Positions 15,042 to 23,769 of a stretch of DNA of 64,000 nucleotides are shown piece by piece. The position numbers were made by a program, and so were the translations under genes. This stretch comes from Hyphomicrobium sp. D-2 (GTDB taxonomy: Bacteria; Pseudomonadota; Alphaproteobacteria; Rhizobiales; Hyphomicrobiaceae): NCBI RefSeq assembly GCF_029872155.1, contig NZ_JARXLA010000003.1:434001-498000 (forward strand), given 5' to 3'. The stretch's first letter is position 1. Each line of letters begins with the position of its first letter. Under the pieces are notes generated by a model that ran no database searches, was not told the DNA's origin, and saw nothing but the letters and a program-made list of their open reading frames with translations.

Positions 15042-17012
15042 TCAGGCCGTATTCGCCTCCCGCACGTCGAACAGCCCTGGCACGCTTTCGCGTGCGGGCG
15101 GCGCGACGACAAATTCGACAAGACCTTTATTGCGCAGGAAAGGCGCCTCCTGCAGGCGCTTGCGCAGATTGAACATGCGCTTTTCCGCCTGCGTCAGGAA
15201 GCTGGAGTATAGCAGAGGGCGGATGCGGACCTGCCGGTCGCGCTCAGTGAATTCGCTCGCCTCGGCGGCCTCGACGAACTCGCCGAGGACGAAGCCGGTG
15301 ATGAGCGTGCCGTCGGTAACGAGACCCTTGGAGATCAACTCCTTCACGTACTTCCACACCTGCTGCTTCGCGTCGGACCCGAGAACGAGGCCCGGCTTCT
15401 TGAGCTCGACGACCACGAGCCGCGATGTTCCGGTCACGTTGTGCGTTTCCGGATCGAAGGCGGGGATGGCGTAAAAGCCGACCGTGCTATCCGGCGTCAT
15501 CACGAAGTCGGGCCGGTTACGGCTCGCCGCAACATCGACCTTAAACAGCTTCTGGATGACCGTCGTCATCGTCTCGTTCGAGGTGAACTCGATGCTCTCG
15601 AATTCCGGCCCGAATATCCACAGCGCGTTGCCGAATAGAGGCTGCAGTTCCTGCACCTCCTTGATCTGTGGGTTCGCCGTGGCGATGCGGATCTCCTCGA
15701 TGATCCTAAGGCGCCCTTCGATCTCATCGAGCGCGACCTTCGCTGTGCGCACGGTCCACTTCGCTAGGATGTCGTTCAGCGCGTCGATGTCGCCGGGCGG
15801 AAGACCGCTCAGCTTTTCGAGCAGGCTGTACTGCGACTGCGCGCGCTCCATGTTGGCCATCAGCCCCATGAGTTGATCGACCTGCGGTTCGCTGATATTC
15901 GGGCACCGGTCCACGATCTCGTCGAGCAGCGCGTTCCAGCGCTCTCGGCTCAGCGGCGGCAGCTTGCGTACTTCTTCGCTGTGCGTCTCCCGCACCGTGT
16001 TCTTGGCGGCGGCGCGCCGCTCCGTCGTGATGTCGCGGATAACATCGACGATCGTGTTCTGCAGCGGGTCCTTGGCTTTCTGCCACTCGCCGCTCTCCGG
16101 CTTGAAACCCGTCCAGTCCGGCAGCACCGCCGGCATCAGGAAGTCCGCCTCGACGACGAACGTGTAGCGCTTAGCTTCCTCGGTGCGCCCGTCCAGCAAC
16201 TTCTCCTGGTCGATCCAGCGCCAGTTGCAGTCGCCTACGAGTCGGCGGTTGACCCACCACGCGACGCCGTGCTGCTTGGCGGTGCGGTCAGTCTTCTGGC
16301 TGTCGATGACGCGGATCATGGCGGTGCCTAGGCCGTCAATAGTCACGGGAATCTCGCGCAGGGACTCCTCGGGAATGTCGGCGAACGTAACGCGCACGCC
16401 ATTGACCGAAACAGCGAACTCCGGGTCCATCAAGAAGCGGGTACTCAGGAGCGCGCGCACGTCTTCGTCCGACAGCAGGACCGACTTCAGATGCACGCCG
16501 GAAATGATGCAGCCGTGGCCGTCCGTTTCTTTGGACTCTCCGATTTGCTTCACGTCGAACGGCTTGCCGGTGGCAAAGCCCCTTGAAATCTCGAACACGA
16601 CCAGCTTCCCGTCGCGCCACGTCGTGACGCGGTAGGGATCGGAGAAGTAGAAGCCCGCGAAACGACCCTTTCCGTTCCTGCCGAACACGCGGCGCGTCTT
16701 CCTGCTGGCAAGGTCCGGCGGCGGCTGCACCGTCTCGCCGCCCTGCGATTTGATGCGGTCATAGGCGAAGGTCCGCCACCTGACATCGACCTCGGCTTCG
16801 GTCATGCCGATGCCGTTGTCTTCGATGCGGAAGGGTGTAGCGTCGTCCGGCCATGTGACATCAACCTTCGTCGCGTACGCGTCCCAGGCGTTCGCGACCA
16901 GCTCGACGAGGGCGACCACGGGATCGCGCATGATTTGCCCAGCGTAGTCTTCCAGGAACCGGTCTTCGAACAGGGTTCCTTGTCCGGGCGGGCTCGCTGC
17001 CTTCCGGGCCAT
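15042..17012 (-). CDS. GHKL (MORC/Hsp90-like) ATPase with C-terminal PD-(D/E)XK-like nuclease region
   Basis: 656 residues from ATG 17012, with GGAG five bases upstream (a TTG at 17033 is less likely). The GHKL ATP site is complete: N box ELVANAWDA (E37, N41, D44), G1 IEDNGIGM (D65, G67, G69) and G2 FGRNGKGRFAG (111-119). Residues ~340-470 are helical. Near the C-terminus RPDF (D502), VVVELKKPG (E536, K538) and KQQVWKYV (Q550/Q551) fit a PD-(D/E)XK nuclease core. Prokaryotic MORC-type ATPases are known partners of restriction systems; here ATPase and nuclease-like region share one chain. It heads a minus-strand run with two micro-ORFs and a DUF4145 gene in a mobile-element-rich region. An anti-phage role is likely but inferred. 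Confidence 0.82.
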   Translation of the reverse strand: MARKAASPPGQGTLFEDRFLEDYAGQIMRDPVVALVELVANAWDAYATKVDVTWPDDATPFRIEDNGIGMTEAEVDVRWRTFAYDRIKSQGGETVQPPPDLASRKTRRVFGRNGKGRFAGFYFSDPYRVTTWRDGKLVVFEISRGFATGKPFDVKQIGESKETDGHGCIISGVHLKSVLLSDEDVRALLSTRFLMDPEFAVSVNGVRVTFADIPEESLREIPVTIDGLGTAMIRVIDSQKTDRTAKQHGVAWWVNRRLVGDCNWRWIDQEKLLDGRTEEAKRYTFVVEADFLMPAVLPDWTGFKPESGEWQKAKDPLQNTIVDVIRDITTERRAAAKNTVRETHSEEVRKLPPLSRERWNALLDEIVDRCPNISEPQVDQLMGLMANMERAQSQYSLLEKLSGLPPGDIDALNDILAKWTVRTAKVALDEIEGRLRIIEEIRIATANPQIKEVQELQPLFGNALWIFGPEFESIEFTSNETMTTVIQKLFKVDVAASRNRPDFVMTPDSTVGFYAIPAFDPETHNVTGTSRLVVVELKKPGLVLGSDAKQQVWKYVKELISKGLVTDGTLITGFVLGEFVEAAEASEFTERDRQVRIRPLLYSSFLTQAEKRMFNLRKRLQEAPFLRNKGLVEFVVAPPARESVPGLFDVREANTA

Positions 17013-17060
17013 ATTCACTCCATCGTCTTCCAAGCCCCTTTTCTACTCAGAATCCGAAGG

Positions 17061-17204
17061 GTGGGCGATGCTCAACTGCATTACGTAAGCAGATATCAAC
17101 GGCCCTCTTTCTGGCCGCCCGTCCTGGTGGGGGCGTGTGTCGTCGGCCTATACTTTGCTTTCGGCGCGACATCACTGGGCTCTATCCTGCCAGCGCCGCG
17201 CTAG
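17061..17204 (+). CDS. Possible single-pass membrane micro-protein, divergent from the GHKL gene
   Basis: A 47-residue frame from GTG 17061 with one strong hydrophobic helix (RPSFWPPVLVGACVVGLYFA). It starts 49 bases from the GHKL start on the opposite strand. The ribosome site (AAGG directly before GTG) is too close to be convincing, so expression is doubtful. Function unknown. Confidence 0.25.
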   Translation: MGDAQLHYVSRYQRPSFWPPVLVGACVVGLYFAFGATSLGSILPAPR

Positions 17205-17258
17205 GCCGCGACCTGAGCCGCGTTCTCGTCGTAAAATCGTACGCAAGATCTTCCCCGG

Positions 17259-17536
17259 TCAAAGCGGCTCACTCGGTTGACTATTCAGATGTCCGTTAAT
17301 CGAGGTATCGCGACCCCATATTGAAGTCGATCGCTCGGTTGAGCAGGGAGGGCGTCCGAGGTCCGCAAACTCGGCATTTCGACCGATCCGCGTATTAACC
17401 GCAAACTGAGACGCCGAGCACATCCCGCTCGCGGGGGAAAGCGCTGCGTGCAAGGCGTCGTATAGCCCAGCGAGGAATGCGGTGGGCTGCCCAGGTCCAC
17501 CTTAGCCACTGCATAAGAACCTGGGCACGTTGTCAA
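17259..17536 (-). pseudogene. IS3-type OrfB C-terminal remnant
   Basis: On the minus strand PPHSSLGYTTP matches the conserved (R)PHSSLGYLTP tail of IS3-group transposases. It is followed in a shifted frame by about 60 residues of tail-like sequence ending at 17259. No catalytic DDE residues remain. This is a short dead fragment; no matching start or terminal repeat is visible. Confidence 0.5.
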
Positions 17537-17584
17537 TCTGAGCTACGATCGCTGCTAAATGCCTGCGTGTGCAGCGACGACGCG

Positions 17585-18147
17585 TTACGAATGAGCGTTA
17601 CGATTCATAGCGCGGCTCAGCGTGAGCGGCGAAACCTGCAGAGTTCTGGCGAGTTCCCCATGCCGAATCTCCCCCGAAGCTAAAGCAACGGCGGCGTAGA
17701 GGATGTCGTCAGGAGTCAGTTAGGCGGCTGTCCTAAACGCCGCCCACGGTTGCGTGCTGCCTCGATGCCTGCACGCGTTCGCTCGGCTATTAACGCGCGT
17801 TCGAACTCCGCGAGCGCACCCATCATGTGCATGAGCAGCCGCCCACTAGGCGAGCGTGTGTCTATGGCTTCTGAAAGTGAGACGAGCCCAATGCCCCGTT
17901 TGTCCAGGTCTGCGGTGAGGGTGATCAGATGGGCCAGGCTACGTCCAAGGCGGTCGAGCTTCCAGGTCACCAGCGTGTCGCCTGCTTTCAGCTGTCTGAG
18001 AGCTCTCGCTAGGCCAGGGCGGGTACTTATGGCGCCCGACACTCCAAGATCCTCGTAGATCTTTTGGCATGCCGCTCGACGCAACGCATCGAGCTGAAGA
18101 TCGAGATTTTGATCGTCGGTTGAGACGCGCGCATAACCAACTCTCAT
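17585..18147 (-). pseudogene. Tn3-type serine resolvase/invertase, one-base frameshift before the HTH
   Basis: From ATG 18147 the catalytic domain is intact: MRVGYARVSTDDQNLDLQLD with the nucleophile Ser9, then LVTWKLDRLGRSLAHL and GALAEFERALIAERTRAG. The frame stops at 17716 right after GRRLGQPPN. One base over, the expected HTH continues as LTPDDILYAAVALASGEIRH, then LARTLQVSPLTLSRAM, ending at 17585. A missing A in the QPPK region explains the break. Without the HTH the protein should not bind its res site well. It is the opposite-strand counterpart of the broken resolvase at 3783, suggesting two transposon relics around the accessory genes. Confidence 0.82.
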
Positions 18148-18376
18148 CGTTCGGCACCTCGGTGATACGGCGCCATCGCGCCCTTCAGCGCGTCTAACAA
18201 AAAGGGAGGTTTTTGAAGGTAAACGGATTGCGATGCGGAGGATGCGAAAAAGGCCATGATCGGGAGGTTATCGCATCGTAACCAACCCGTCAGAGAGCTG
18301 CACAATAAACGTCCCTTTTTGATCGCGACGCGGATCTGTGGAAGATCAGGTTGTCTTCGCCACGACAGGTACGCGC

Positions 18377-19447
18377 ATGTCAGCTGCAGGCCGGCAGCCG
18401 ATCACAATAAGCAGAGCCGAGCTGTATCAGGCCGTGTGGGCAGAACCCATGAGGCGGCTGGCAGCAAAGTTCGCCATCTCGCCGCAACGTCTAGCCAAGA
18501 TTTGCGAGCAACTTGAGATCCCGGTTCCACCCCGTGGCGAGTGGGGGAAACTACCTGATGCGACCAACAAACCCGCGCTCAAGGCACCTGGACGTTCGAT
18601 CGCTGAAACGATCACGATAACTTCCACCCATGCCAAGTTTACGCCCGGTGGGCGAACCAAGAGCTATGACGGGACAAATGCGCCGGTGGAGTTCGTCCAC
18701 CCGGCAATAACGGATTGGCTGGCGAGTAGCGAAACCCTCGCACGCCGCCCCTACGCACGTTCCCTCGGGAAAGAGGAGACGGTCACGAGATACCGAAAAG
18801 AATTGTGCTTCCTCGATAGGCTGTTTCACGCCGCGGAGAAAAAGGGTTTGTGGCCCGTTATGAGTGATTTTGATCGCATTCAATTTCAGTCTCAGGGCGA
18901 GCGTATCAACTGCGTCCTGAGCCAGCGCAAAGCTTATGTCCAAAATGGCGCTCTTCGACAATTTAAGCGAACCAGCGAACTCATCTTCCACGTCAACCAC
19001 AGTTTGCCGCCGCGGCTTGGTGGTCTGCTGAATTGGGCGGAACAGAAGGATGGTCAACTTGAGAAGCATATCAGCGCGATAGTCGATGCGCTCTTAGAAT
19101 GCGTGCCGGTGATTGCTGAAGATCGCGTCCGGAGTGAAGCGGAGGCTGAGCGCCGAAGAGATCAAGCGCTCAAGGCTGAGCGCGAGACGCAACACCTCCG
19201 TCGCGAGCAACTCCGCCGTCAAGCACTGCTCGTCTTGGCTGAGCGCCACCGCTCTGCGCAGGCGTTGCAAGAACTCATCGTGCGGATGGAACGTGAAGCA
19301 GAGGATACGTCTCGTGTCGTCGATGGCCAGACGATCACCGATTGGCTGGCATGGGCACGCCGCCAGCTGGTGCTTTCCGATCCACTGTCGAAGGGGATTG
19401 CGAACCTCTTTGAAGAGGTGGCTGCATCCGCGCATGCCAAAGATTAG
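18377..19447 (+). CDS. Unknown protein with HTH-like N-terminus and C-terminal coiled coil
   Basis: About 356 residues from ATG 18377 (a GTG at 18338 would add 13). The N-terminal section ISRAELYQAVWAEPMRRLAA, then ISPQRLAKICEQLEIPVPPR and GEWGKLP, is a recurring motif of uncharacterised accessory-genome proteins and looks like a helix-turn-helix. The middle (residues ~90-230) has no motif I recognise. Residues ~250-310 form a long Arg/Glu-rich coiled coil (AEAERRRDQALKAERETQHL). It lies between the broken resolvase and the iteron-like repeats next to tRNA-Gln. A DNA-binding role is plausible, its job unknown. Confidence 0.7.
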   Translation: MSAAGRQPITISRAELYQAVWAEPMRRLAAKFAISPQRLAKICEQLEIPVPPRGEWGKLPDATNKPALKAPGRSIAETITITSTHAKFTPGGRTKSYDGTNAPVEFVHPAITDWLASSETLARRPYARSLGKEETVTRYRKELCFLDRLFHAAEKKGLWPVMSDFDRIQFQSQGERINCVLSQRKAYVQNGALRQFKRTSELIFHVNHSLPPRLGGLLNWAEQKDGQLEKHISAIVDALLECVPVIAEDRVRSEAEAERRRDQALKAERETQHLRREQLRRQALLVLAERHRSAQALQELIVRMEREAEDTSRVVDGQTITDWLAWARRQLVLSDPLSKGIANLFEEVAASAHAKD

Positions 19448-19466
19448 ACGGGCCGCGAAAGCCCGC

Positions 19467-19536
19467 GGTATTACAAAAAGTATTACAAAAGCTATCGCGG
19501 GGTATCACAAAAAGTGTCACAAAAAGTATTACAAAC
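19467..19536 (+). repeat. Five iteron-like 12-base direct repeats
   Basis: Consensus AGTATTACAAAA. Two units (19467-19490) are followed by a 10-base spacer and three more units (19501-19536), with one to three changes per unit. They begin 20 bases after the stop of the HTH/coiled-coil protein gene and end 64 bases from tRNA-Gln. Regular 12-base phasing recalls replication iterons or recombination directionality factor sites. Confidence 0.7.
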
Positions 19537-19599
19537 TGGCTCTTAGTCGGCGCACTGGTCAAAATTATAGAGTAATATCAATAACTTAGCACGCATTTG

Positions 19600-19673
19600 T
19601 GGCTGGGGGACTAGGATTCGAACCTAGACAGGCAGAGTCAGAGTCTGCAGTCCTACCATTAGACGATCCCCCA
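19600..19673 (-). tRNA. tRNA-Gln (CTG)
   Basis: A 74-base cloverleaf read on the minus strand. The acceptor stem is TGGGGGA/TCCCCCA with discriminator G and an encoded CCA. The anticodon arm GCAGA-CTCTGAC-TCTGC gives anticodon CTG. The T arm is CTAGG-TTCGAAT-CCTAG. Its 3' end faces the accessory region to the left, and the core genes start on its 5' side. Confidence 0.95.
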
Positions 19674-20243
19674 AAGCCGGGATCAACGGCAATTGCCGTC
19701 GGAGCGGCGCGTATAACAGTTGCTTCGCGCGCCCGCAAGCGATGAAACGGCATTTTCCTCCACAGCGCGTCGTGATGCGCGCCTGCTGCCTCGCTCGGTG
19801 CCTTTTTGTGACGGTTGACGCGACTGCTCACGGCTAGGGACGGCTATGTGCATCCATCCCGAGACCCTCACGCGCATCTTCGATCCCGAGATCCTCGCGC
19901 ACCGGCAGCAGCGGCGCGGTTTACGGCCGTGGGCTGGACGCATGCAGCACTTAGGGCTGTGGGGCAATCCCCACGCCGCCGCTTGGGGGATGCCGCCCGG
20001 TCCTGCGAATGCGTCTGGCCTGCGCGGCCCCTGTGAAGGCGGGCTGGCCGGTCCAGCCCTGCTTTCGCTCCGCCCATGCTATTGAAATTAGCAGATAAGT
20101 TCCGCCGCTTGGCTTCAGAAAGCCGCTGACGGCAGAAGCCGCGGCCCAGCACGCTTTACTGTTTACCGATAGCTGCTAGACTGGCAGCAAGTGTCGTCCA
20201 GAAGACGCCTGATGACGCGGGCAGGGGCAATCGTCCTCGCCGT
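19674..20243. other. Intergenic region between tRNA-Gln and ppx
   Basis: About 570 GC-rich bases. Several open frames exist on both strands, but none has a ribosome site, leader or recognisable content. It must include the tRNA-Gln promoter (reading left) and probably the ppx promoter. I see nothing else I can support. Confidence 0.4.
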
Positions 20244-21641
20244 ATGCCAGGCGCTGGAGCTATGAACGTGCAGGGCTATCCCGACGAGGGAGGCGCCGAT
20301 GATGCGCCTTTATCTTTAGACGGCGAAGACAGGCGTCCTTCGGCCGCCGCGCCGTCGCGCGAGATCCCGGCTGTAAGGTCGCATCCCGACGCTTCGCGCC
20401 ACCGCCACGACGGTTCCATCGACCCATACGTGCGTGACGGCGCTCTCTATTCCAATCCTGCGGCTTCCTCCCTGCCTCCACAGGGGCGCAACGGCAAGCG
20501 TGGTGCGGAGGTTCGTCCGGGCGCCCGCAACGGAGCGGATGCAACCGGCGGCGGTGCAGGGGCTGCCGAGCGCGACACTGACGCTGCACATGAATTTCAG
20601 CACAGCCGGCCGGATGGCGTGTATGGCGCCCTCGATCTGGGCACCAACAACTGCCGCCTGCTGCTGGCGCGGCCCTCGCGCCGGGGCTTCCGTGTCATCG
20701 ATGCTTTTTCGCGCATCATTCGTCTGGGCGAAGGAATGGCGCAGACGGGCCAGCTCTCCGAACCCGCCATGACGCGTACGCTGGAGGCGCTCAAGGTGTG
20801 TGCCGCCAAGCTTGGCCGCGCCAATGTGCGTCGCTCGCGGCTGGTCGCGACGGAAGCGTGCCGGATCGCGAAAAACGGCGACGAGTTTCTGCAGCGGGTG
20901 CGTGACAAGGTCGGGCTCGAAATAGAAATTCTGACCCCCGAGCTTGAAGCACGCCTTGCGGTTTCGGGCTGTGCGGCGCTGATCGATGCAAGCTGTGATT
21001 ATGTGCTGGTGTTCGATATCGGTGGTGGTTCATCCGAGCTTATTCTGCTGGATCTGACCCGCCGCGGGCGCCAGCGCGACCGCCGATTTGCTGGCCGGCT
21101 CGATGCGCAGAATTGCATGGTGGCATGGACGTCGCTGCCGGTTGGCGTTGTCACGCTGGCGGAGCGGTTCGGCGGACGCGATGTGACGCCGGATGCCTTC
21201 GAGGCCATGGTGGCGGAGGCAGGCCGATTTCTGGTCAACTTCGAACAGAAGCATAACGTGGCGGCGCGGCTTGCGGGGCGGCGTATCCATATGCTCGGCA
21301 CGTCGGGCACGGTCACCACGGTTGCGGGCATACAGCTTGGCCTGCCGCGTTATGATCGCAACCGGGTGGACGGGTGCTGGCTTGACGTCGGCGATGTGCG
21401 CGAGGTAACCGCCGATCTGCTCGCGCGCAGTTATGAGCAGCGAGTGGCCGAGCCCTGCATCGGGCGCGATCGCGCCGATCTGGTGCTGGCTGGCTGCGCT
21501 ATTCTGGAAGCAATCCTGCGTATGTGGCCGTGCGAGCGCCTGCGGGTCGCCGATCGCGGCCTGCGCGAAGGAATTCTTACAACGTTGATGGTGGAAGATG
21601 GCGTCCTGGCGCCGTTGCGCCGTCGCCGTCGACCGATCTGA
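20244..21641 (+). CDS. Ppx/GppA family exopolyphosphatase / pppGpp phosphohydrolase
   Basis: 465 residues. The ASKHA phosphatase core begins at about residue 127 with YGALDLGTNNCRLLLA (phosphate 1 loop) and contains FDIGGGSSELILLDL (phosphate 2 loop) and LGTSGTVTTVAGI (adenosine loop). These enzymes split polyphosphate or convert pppGpp to ppGpp. The ~125-residue N-terminal extension is low complexity (Arg, Gly, Ala, Asp rich) and probably disordered; internal starts inside it cannot be excluded. rlmE follows after 30 bases on the same strand, and the ppx-rlmE pair is common in alphaproteobacteria, so they are likely co-transcribed. Confidence 0.88.
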   Translation: MPGAGAMNVQGYPDEGGADDAPLSLDGEDRRPSAAAPSREIPAVRSHPDASRHRHDGSIDPYVRDGALYSNPAASSLPPQGRNGKRGAEVRPGARNGADATGGGAGAAERDTDAAHEFQHSRPDGVYGALDLGTNNCRLLLARPSRRGFRVIDAFSRIIRLGEGMAQTGQLSEPAMTRTLEALKVCAAKLGRANVRRSRLVATEACRIAKNGDEFLQRVRDKVGLEIEILTPELEARLAVSGCAALIDASCDYVLVFDIGGGSSELILLDLTRRGRQRDRRFAGRLDAQNCMVAWTSLPVGVVTLAERFGGRDVTPDAFEAMVAEAGRFLVNFEQKHNVAARLAGRRIHMLGTSGTVTTVAGIQLGLPRYDRNRVDGCWLDVGDVREVTADLLARSYEQRVAEPCIGRDRADLVLAGCAILEAILRMWPCERLRVADRGLREGILTTLMVEDGVLAPLRRRRRPI

Positions 21642-21671
21642 GCGCCGCTGAGGCGCAGAAGGCTAGATGCA

Positions 21672-22418
21672 ATGACAACTAAGCGTAGCGGTGGCCAGAA
21701 GAGCGGTGGCCAGAGAGGCCCTGGCGGCGGCCAGCGGCAGATGCACGTGAAGCTGAAGACGGCGCGCAAGCATAGCCCCTCGTCGCAGCGCTGGCTGGAG
21801 CGGCAACTCAACGACCCGTATGTGTCGGCCGCCAAGCGTGATGGCATGCGTTCGCGCGCGGCATACAAGATCATTGAGATCGACGAAAAATATCGACTGC
21901 TGAAGCCCGGCGCGACGGTGGTGGATCTTGGCGCAGCGCCCGGCGGCTGGAGTCAGATCGCGGCGGAGCGGGTGCAGTCGATCGGCGATGGTCCGGGGCA
22001 GGTGGTCGCAATCGATTACCTCGACATGGAGCCGCTGCCCGGCGTCGAGGCCATCAAGCTCGACTTCACCGATGAGGGTGCGGAGGACACGCTGCGGTCC
22101 ATGCTGCGCGGCGGACGTGCCGACATCGTGCTGTCCGACATGGCGGCGCCCACCACCGGTCACACGCGCACCGACCACTTGCGCATCATGGCGCTGGCGG
22201 AATCGGCGGCCTACTTCGCCTGCGATGTGCTGAAGCCGGGCGGCGCGTTTCTGGCCAAGGTGTTTCAGGGCGGCACCGAGCGCGATCTGCTCGACCTGCT
22301 GAAGAAGCGCTTTGCCAAGGTGCATCACGTCAAGCCGCCGGCCAGTCGCGCTGATTCAGCTGAGCTGTACGTGCTGGCCACAGGCTTCCGTCCGGAGAAT
22401 GACGCGGCCGACGATTGA
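21672..22418 (+). CDS. rlmE: 23S rRNA 2'-O-ribose U2552 methyltransferase RlmE (RrmJ/FtsJ)
   Basis: 248 residues with an N-terminal Gly/Gln-rich basic leader and a Rossmann methyltransferase. Motifs: [15 protein letters not shown] binds SAM, and the K-D-K-E catalytic tetrad is seen in [28 protein letters not shown] and SAELYVLA. The enzyme methylates the A loop of 23S rRNA late in 50S assembly. It follows ppx by 30 bases. Size and motifs are normal for the alphaproteobacterial protein. Confidence 0.95.
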   Translation: MTTKRSGGQKSGGQRGPGGGQRQMHVKLKTARKHSPSSQRWLERQLNDPYVSAAKRDGMRSRAAYKIIEIDEKYRLLKPGATVVDLGAAPGGWSQIAAERVQSIGDGPGQVVAIDYLDMEPLPGVEAIKLDFTDEGAEDTLRSMLRGGRADIVLSDMAAPTTGHTRTDHLRIMALAESAAYFACDVLKPGGAFLAKVFQGGTERDLLDLLKKRFAKVHHVKPPASRADSAELYVLATGFRPENDAADD

Positions 22419-22446
22419 TATCTGGTGCCCGCAACTGCGTTGCGGC

Positions 22447-23547
22447 TCAGCGTGCGTGCGCAGGCAACGCCGACAGCGCTTCAAGCATCACGCCGTGAAA
22501 CTGCTCCGGCGCTTCGACATGGGGCGAATGGCCGAGGTCCGGAAACGGGATCAGCCGTGCACCTTGAATGCGCTCTGCGGCGGCGGGGGCCAGTGCGGTA
22601 TAATTGCCAAGCGCCTTTGCATCTTCCGGCGACGCGCGATTGCGGCCGATGGCGGTTGTGTCCTTCAGGCCGATCAACAGCAGCGTCGGCACCGCGATGC
22701 GATCAATCTCATGGATTACCGGCTGGCTGAGAATCATGTTCGATGCCAGCGCCTGATTCCAGGCGACGAGGTCGCCATCCTTGCCTGCGTACATCGAAGC
22801 CAGCATGTCGACCCAGCGGTCATAGTCCGGCTTCCAGTGGCCGTCGTAGTAGACCTTCTGCTGGTAAGCCTTGATGCTTTCGCGCGTGGTTTTGAGTTCG
22901 CCCGCATATAGCTCGTCAACCGTCGACAGGGGCACACCCTTGGCCTTCCAGTCCTCCAGTCCGATCGGGTTGACCAGCACCAGCGCGCCGGTCTGCTGCG
23001 GATACATCAGCGCATAACGCATCGCCAGCATGCCGCCCATGGAATGGCCTATGACAATGGGGCGCTCGATATGTAGCGCTTGCAGCAGCGCATGGGTATT
23101 GGCTGCAAGCTGGTGCAGGCTGAATTGATAGGCGCGCGGCTTGGCCGAGCGGCAGAAACCGACCTGATCGGGGACGATGACGCGATAGCCCGCCGTACTC
23201 AGCGCCTGAATGGTTGTTTCCCACGTCGCGCCGCAGAAGTTCTTGCCATGCAGCAGAACGGCCGTTTTGCCATTGGCTTGCCCGGATGGTGCGACGTCCA
23301 TGTACGACATCCACAGATCCTGCTGCTGCGAATGCAGTTCAAAACGCGCGACGGGATAGAGGTATTCGAAATCGGCAAGATACGGATCGGCGCGCAGCGG
23401 CTGCGCGATCAGGAACGCTCCACAAAGGATGCCCAACCCAAACATCAGCCATGTGCAAACCGCACTGTGCCATGGCCGCGTATGCGCGAACGTGGCCAGA
23501 CACGCGGCAGGGTGAGGGGCGAACAGCTTGGTAGCGGGCTTTTCCAA
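22447..23547 (-). CDS. Membrane-anchored or exported alpha/beta hydrolase
   Basis: 366 residues. A hydrophobic segment at about residues 32-50 (LMFGLGILCGAFLIAQPL) acts as a signal or anchor after a 30-residue positive N-terminus. The catalytic triad of an alpha/beta hydrolase is visible: Ser in VIGHSMGGMLA, Asp in LIGLKDTTA and His in LGHSPHVEAPEQF. The oxyanion region is LLHGKNFCGATWE. Substrate unknown; the fold suits esters, haloalkanes or epoxides. It converges on rlmE with a 28-base gap. Confidence 0.85.
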   Translation of the reverse strand: MEKPATKLFAPHPAACLATFAHTRPWHSAVCTWLMFGLGILCGAFLIAQPLRADPYLADFEYLYPVARFELHSQQQDLWMSYMDVAPSGQANGKTAVLLHGKNFCGATWETTIQALSTAGYRVIVPDQVGFCRSAKPRAYQFSLHQLAANTHALLQALHIERPIVIGHSMGGMLAMRYALMYPQQTGALVLVNPIGLEDWKAKGVPLSTVDELYAGELKTTRESIKAYQQKVYYDGHWKPDYDRWVDMLASMYAGKDGDLVAWNQALASNMILSQPVIHEIDRIAVPTLLLIGLKDTTAIGRNRASPEDAKALGNYTALAPAAAERIQGARLIPFPDLGHSPHVEAPEQFHGVMLEALSALPAHAR

Positions 23548-23769
23548 CAGAAATTTCCTTTGCTAGCGTGCGTGTAGGTGACGGCGCCTTGGCCCTTGAA
23601 AATAGTTCAGGGCAAGGAAAGTTCAGCCCAATTTCTTAACCTCCACGCAAGCTGCGCGCGCGAGGTTAGAGCTGCACTCAGAATTCTTTTGTGTTTCCGA
23701 TGTGTGGCTCAGGACAGGTCCGCAGCAATCGGATAGAGTGCTCCATGCGCTCATATTGAGGTCCACGGT

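Noticed and set aside
19467-19536. CRISPR array
   Set aside because: Units are only 12 bases with no variable 30-base spacers and no cas genes nearby.
19846-20085. 79-codon plus-strand frame after tRNA-Gln
   Set aside because: Composition is Gly/Pro/Leu-rich noise without a ribosome site or conserved motif.
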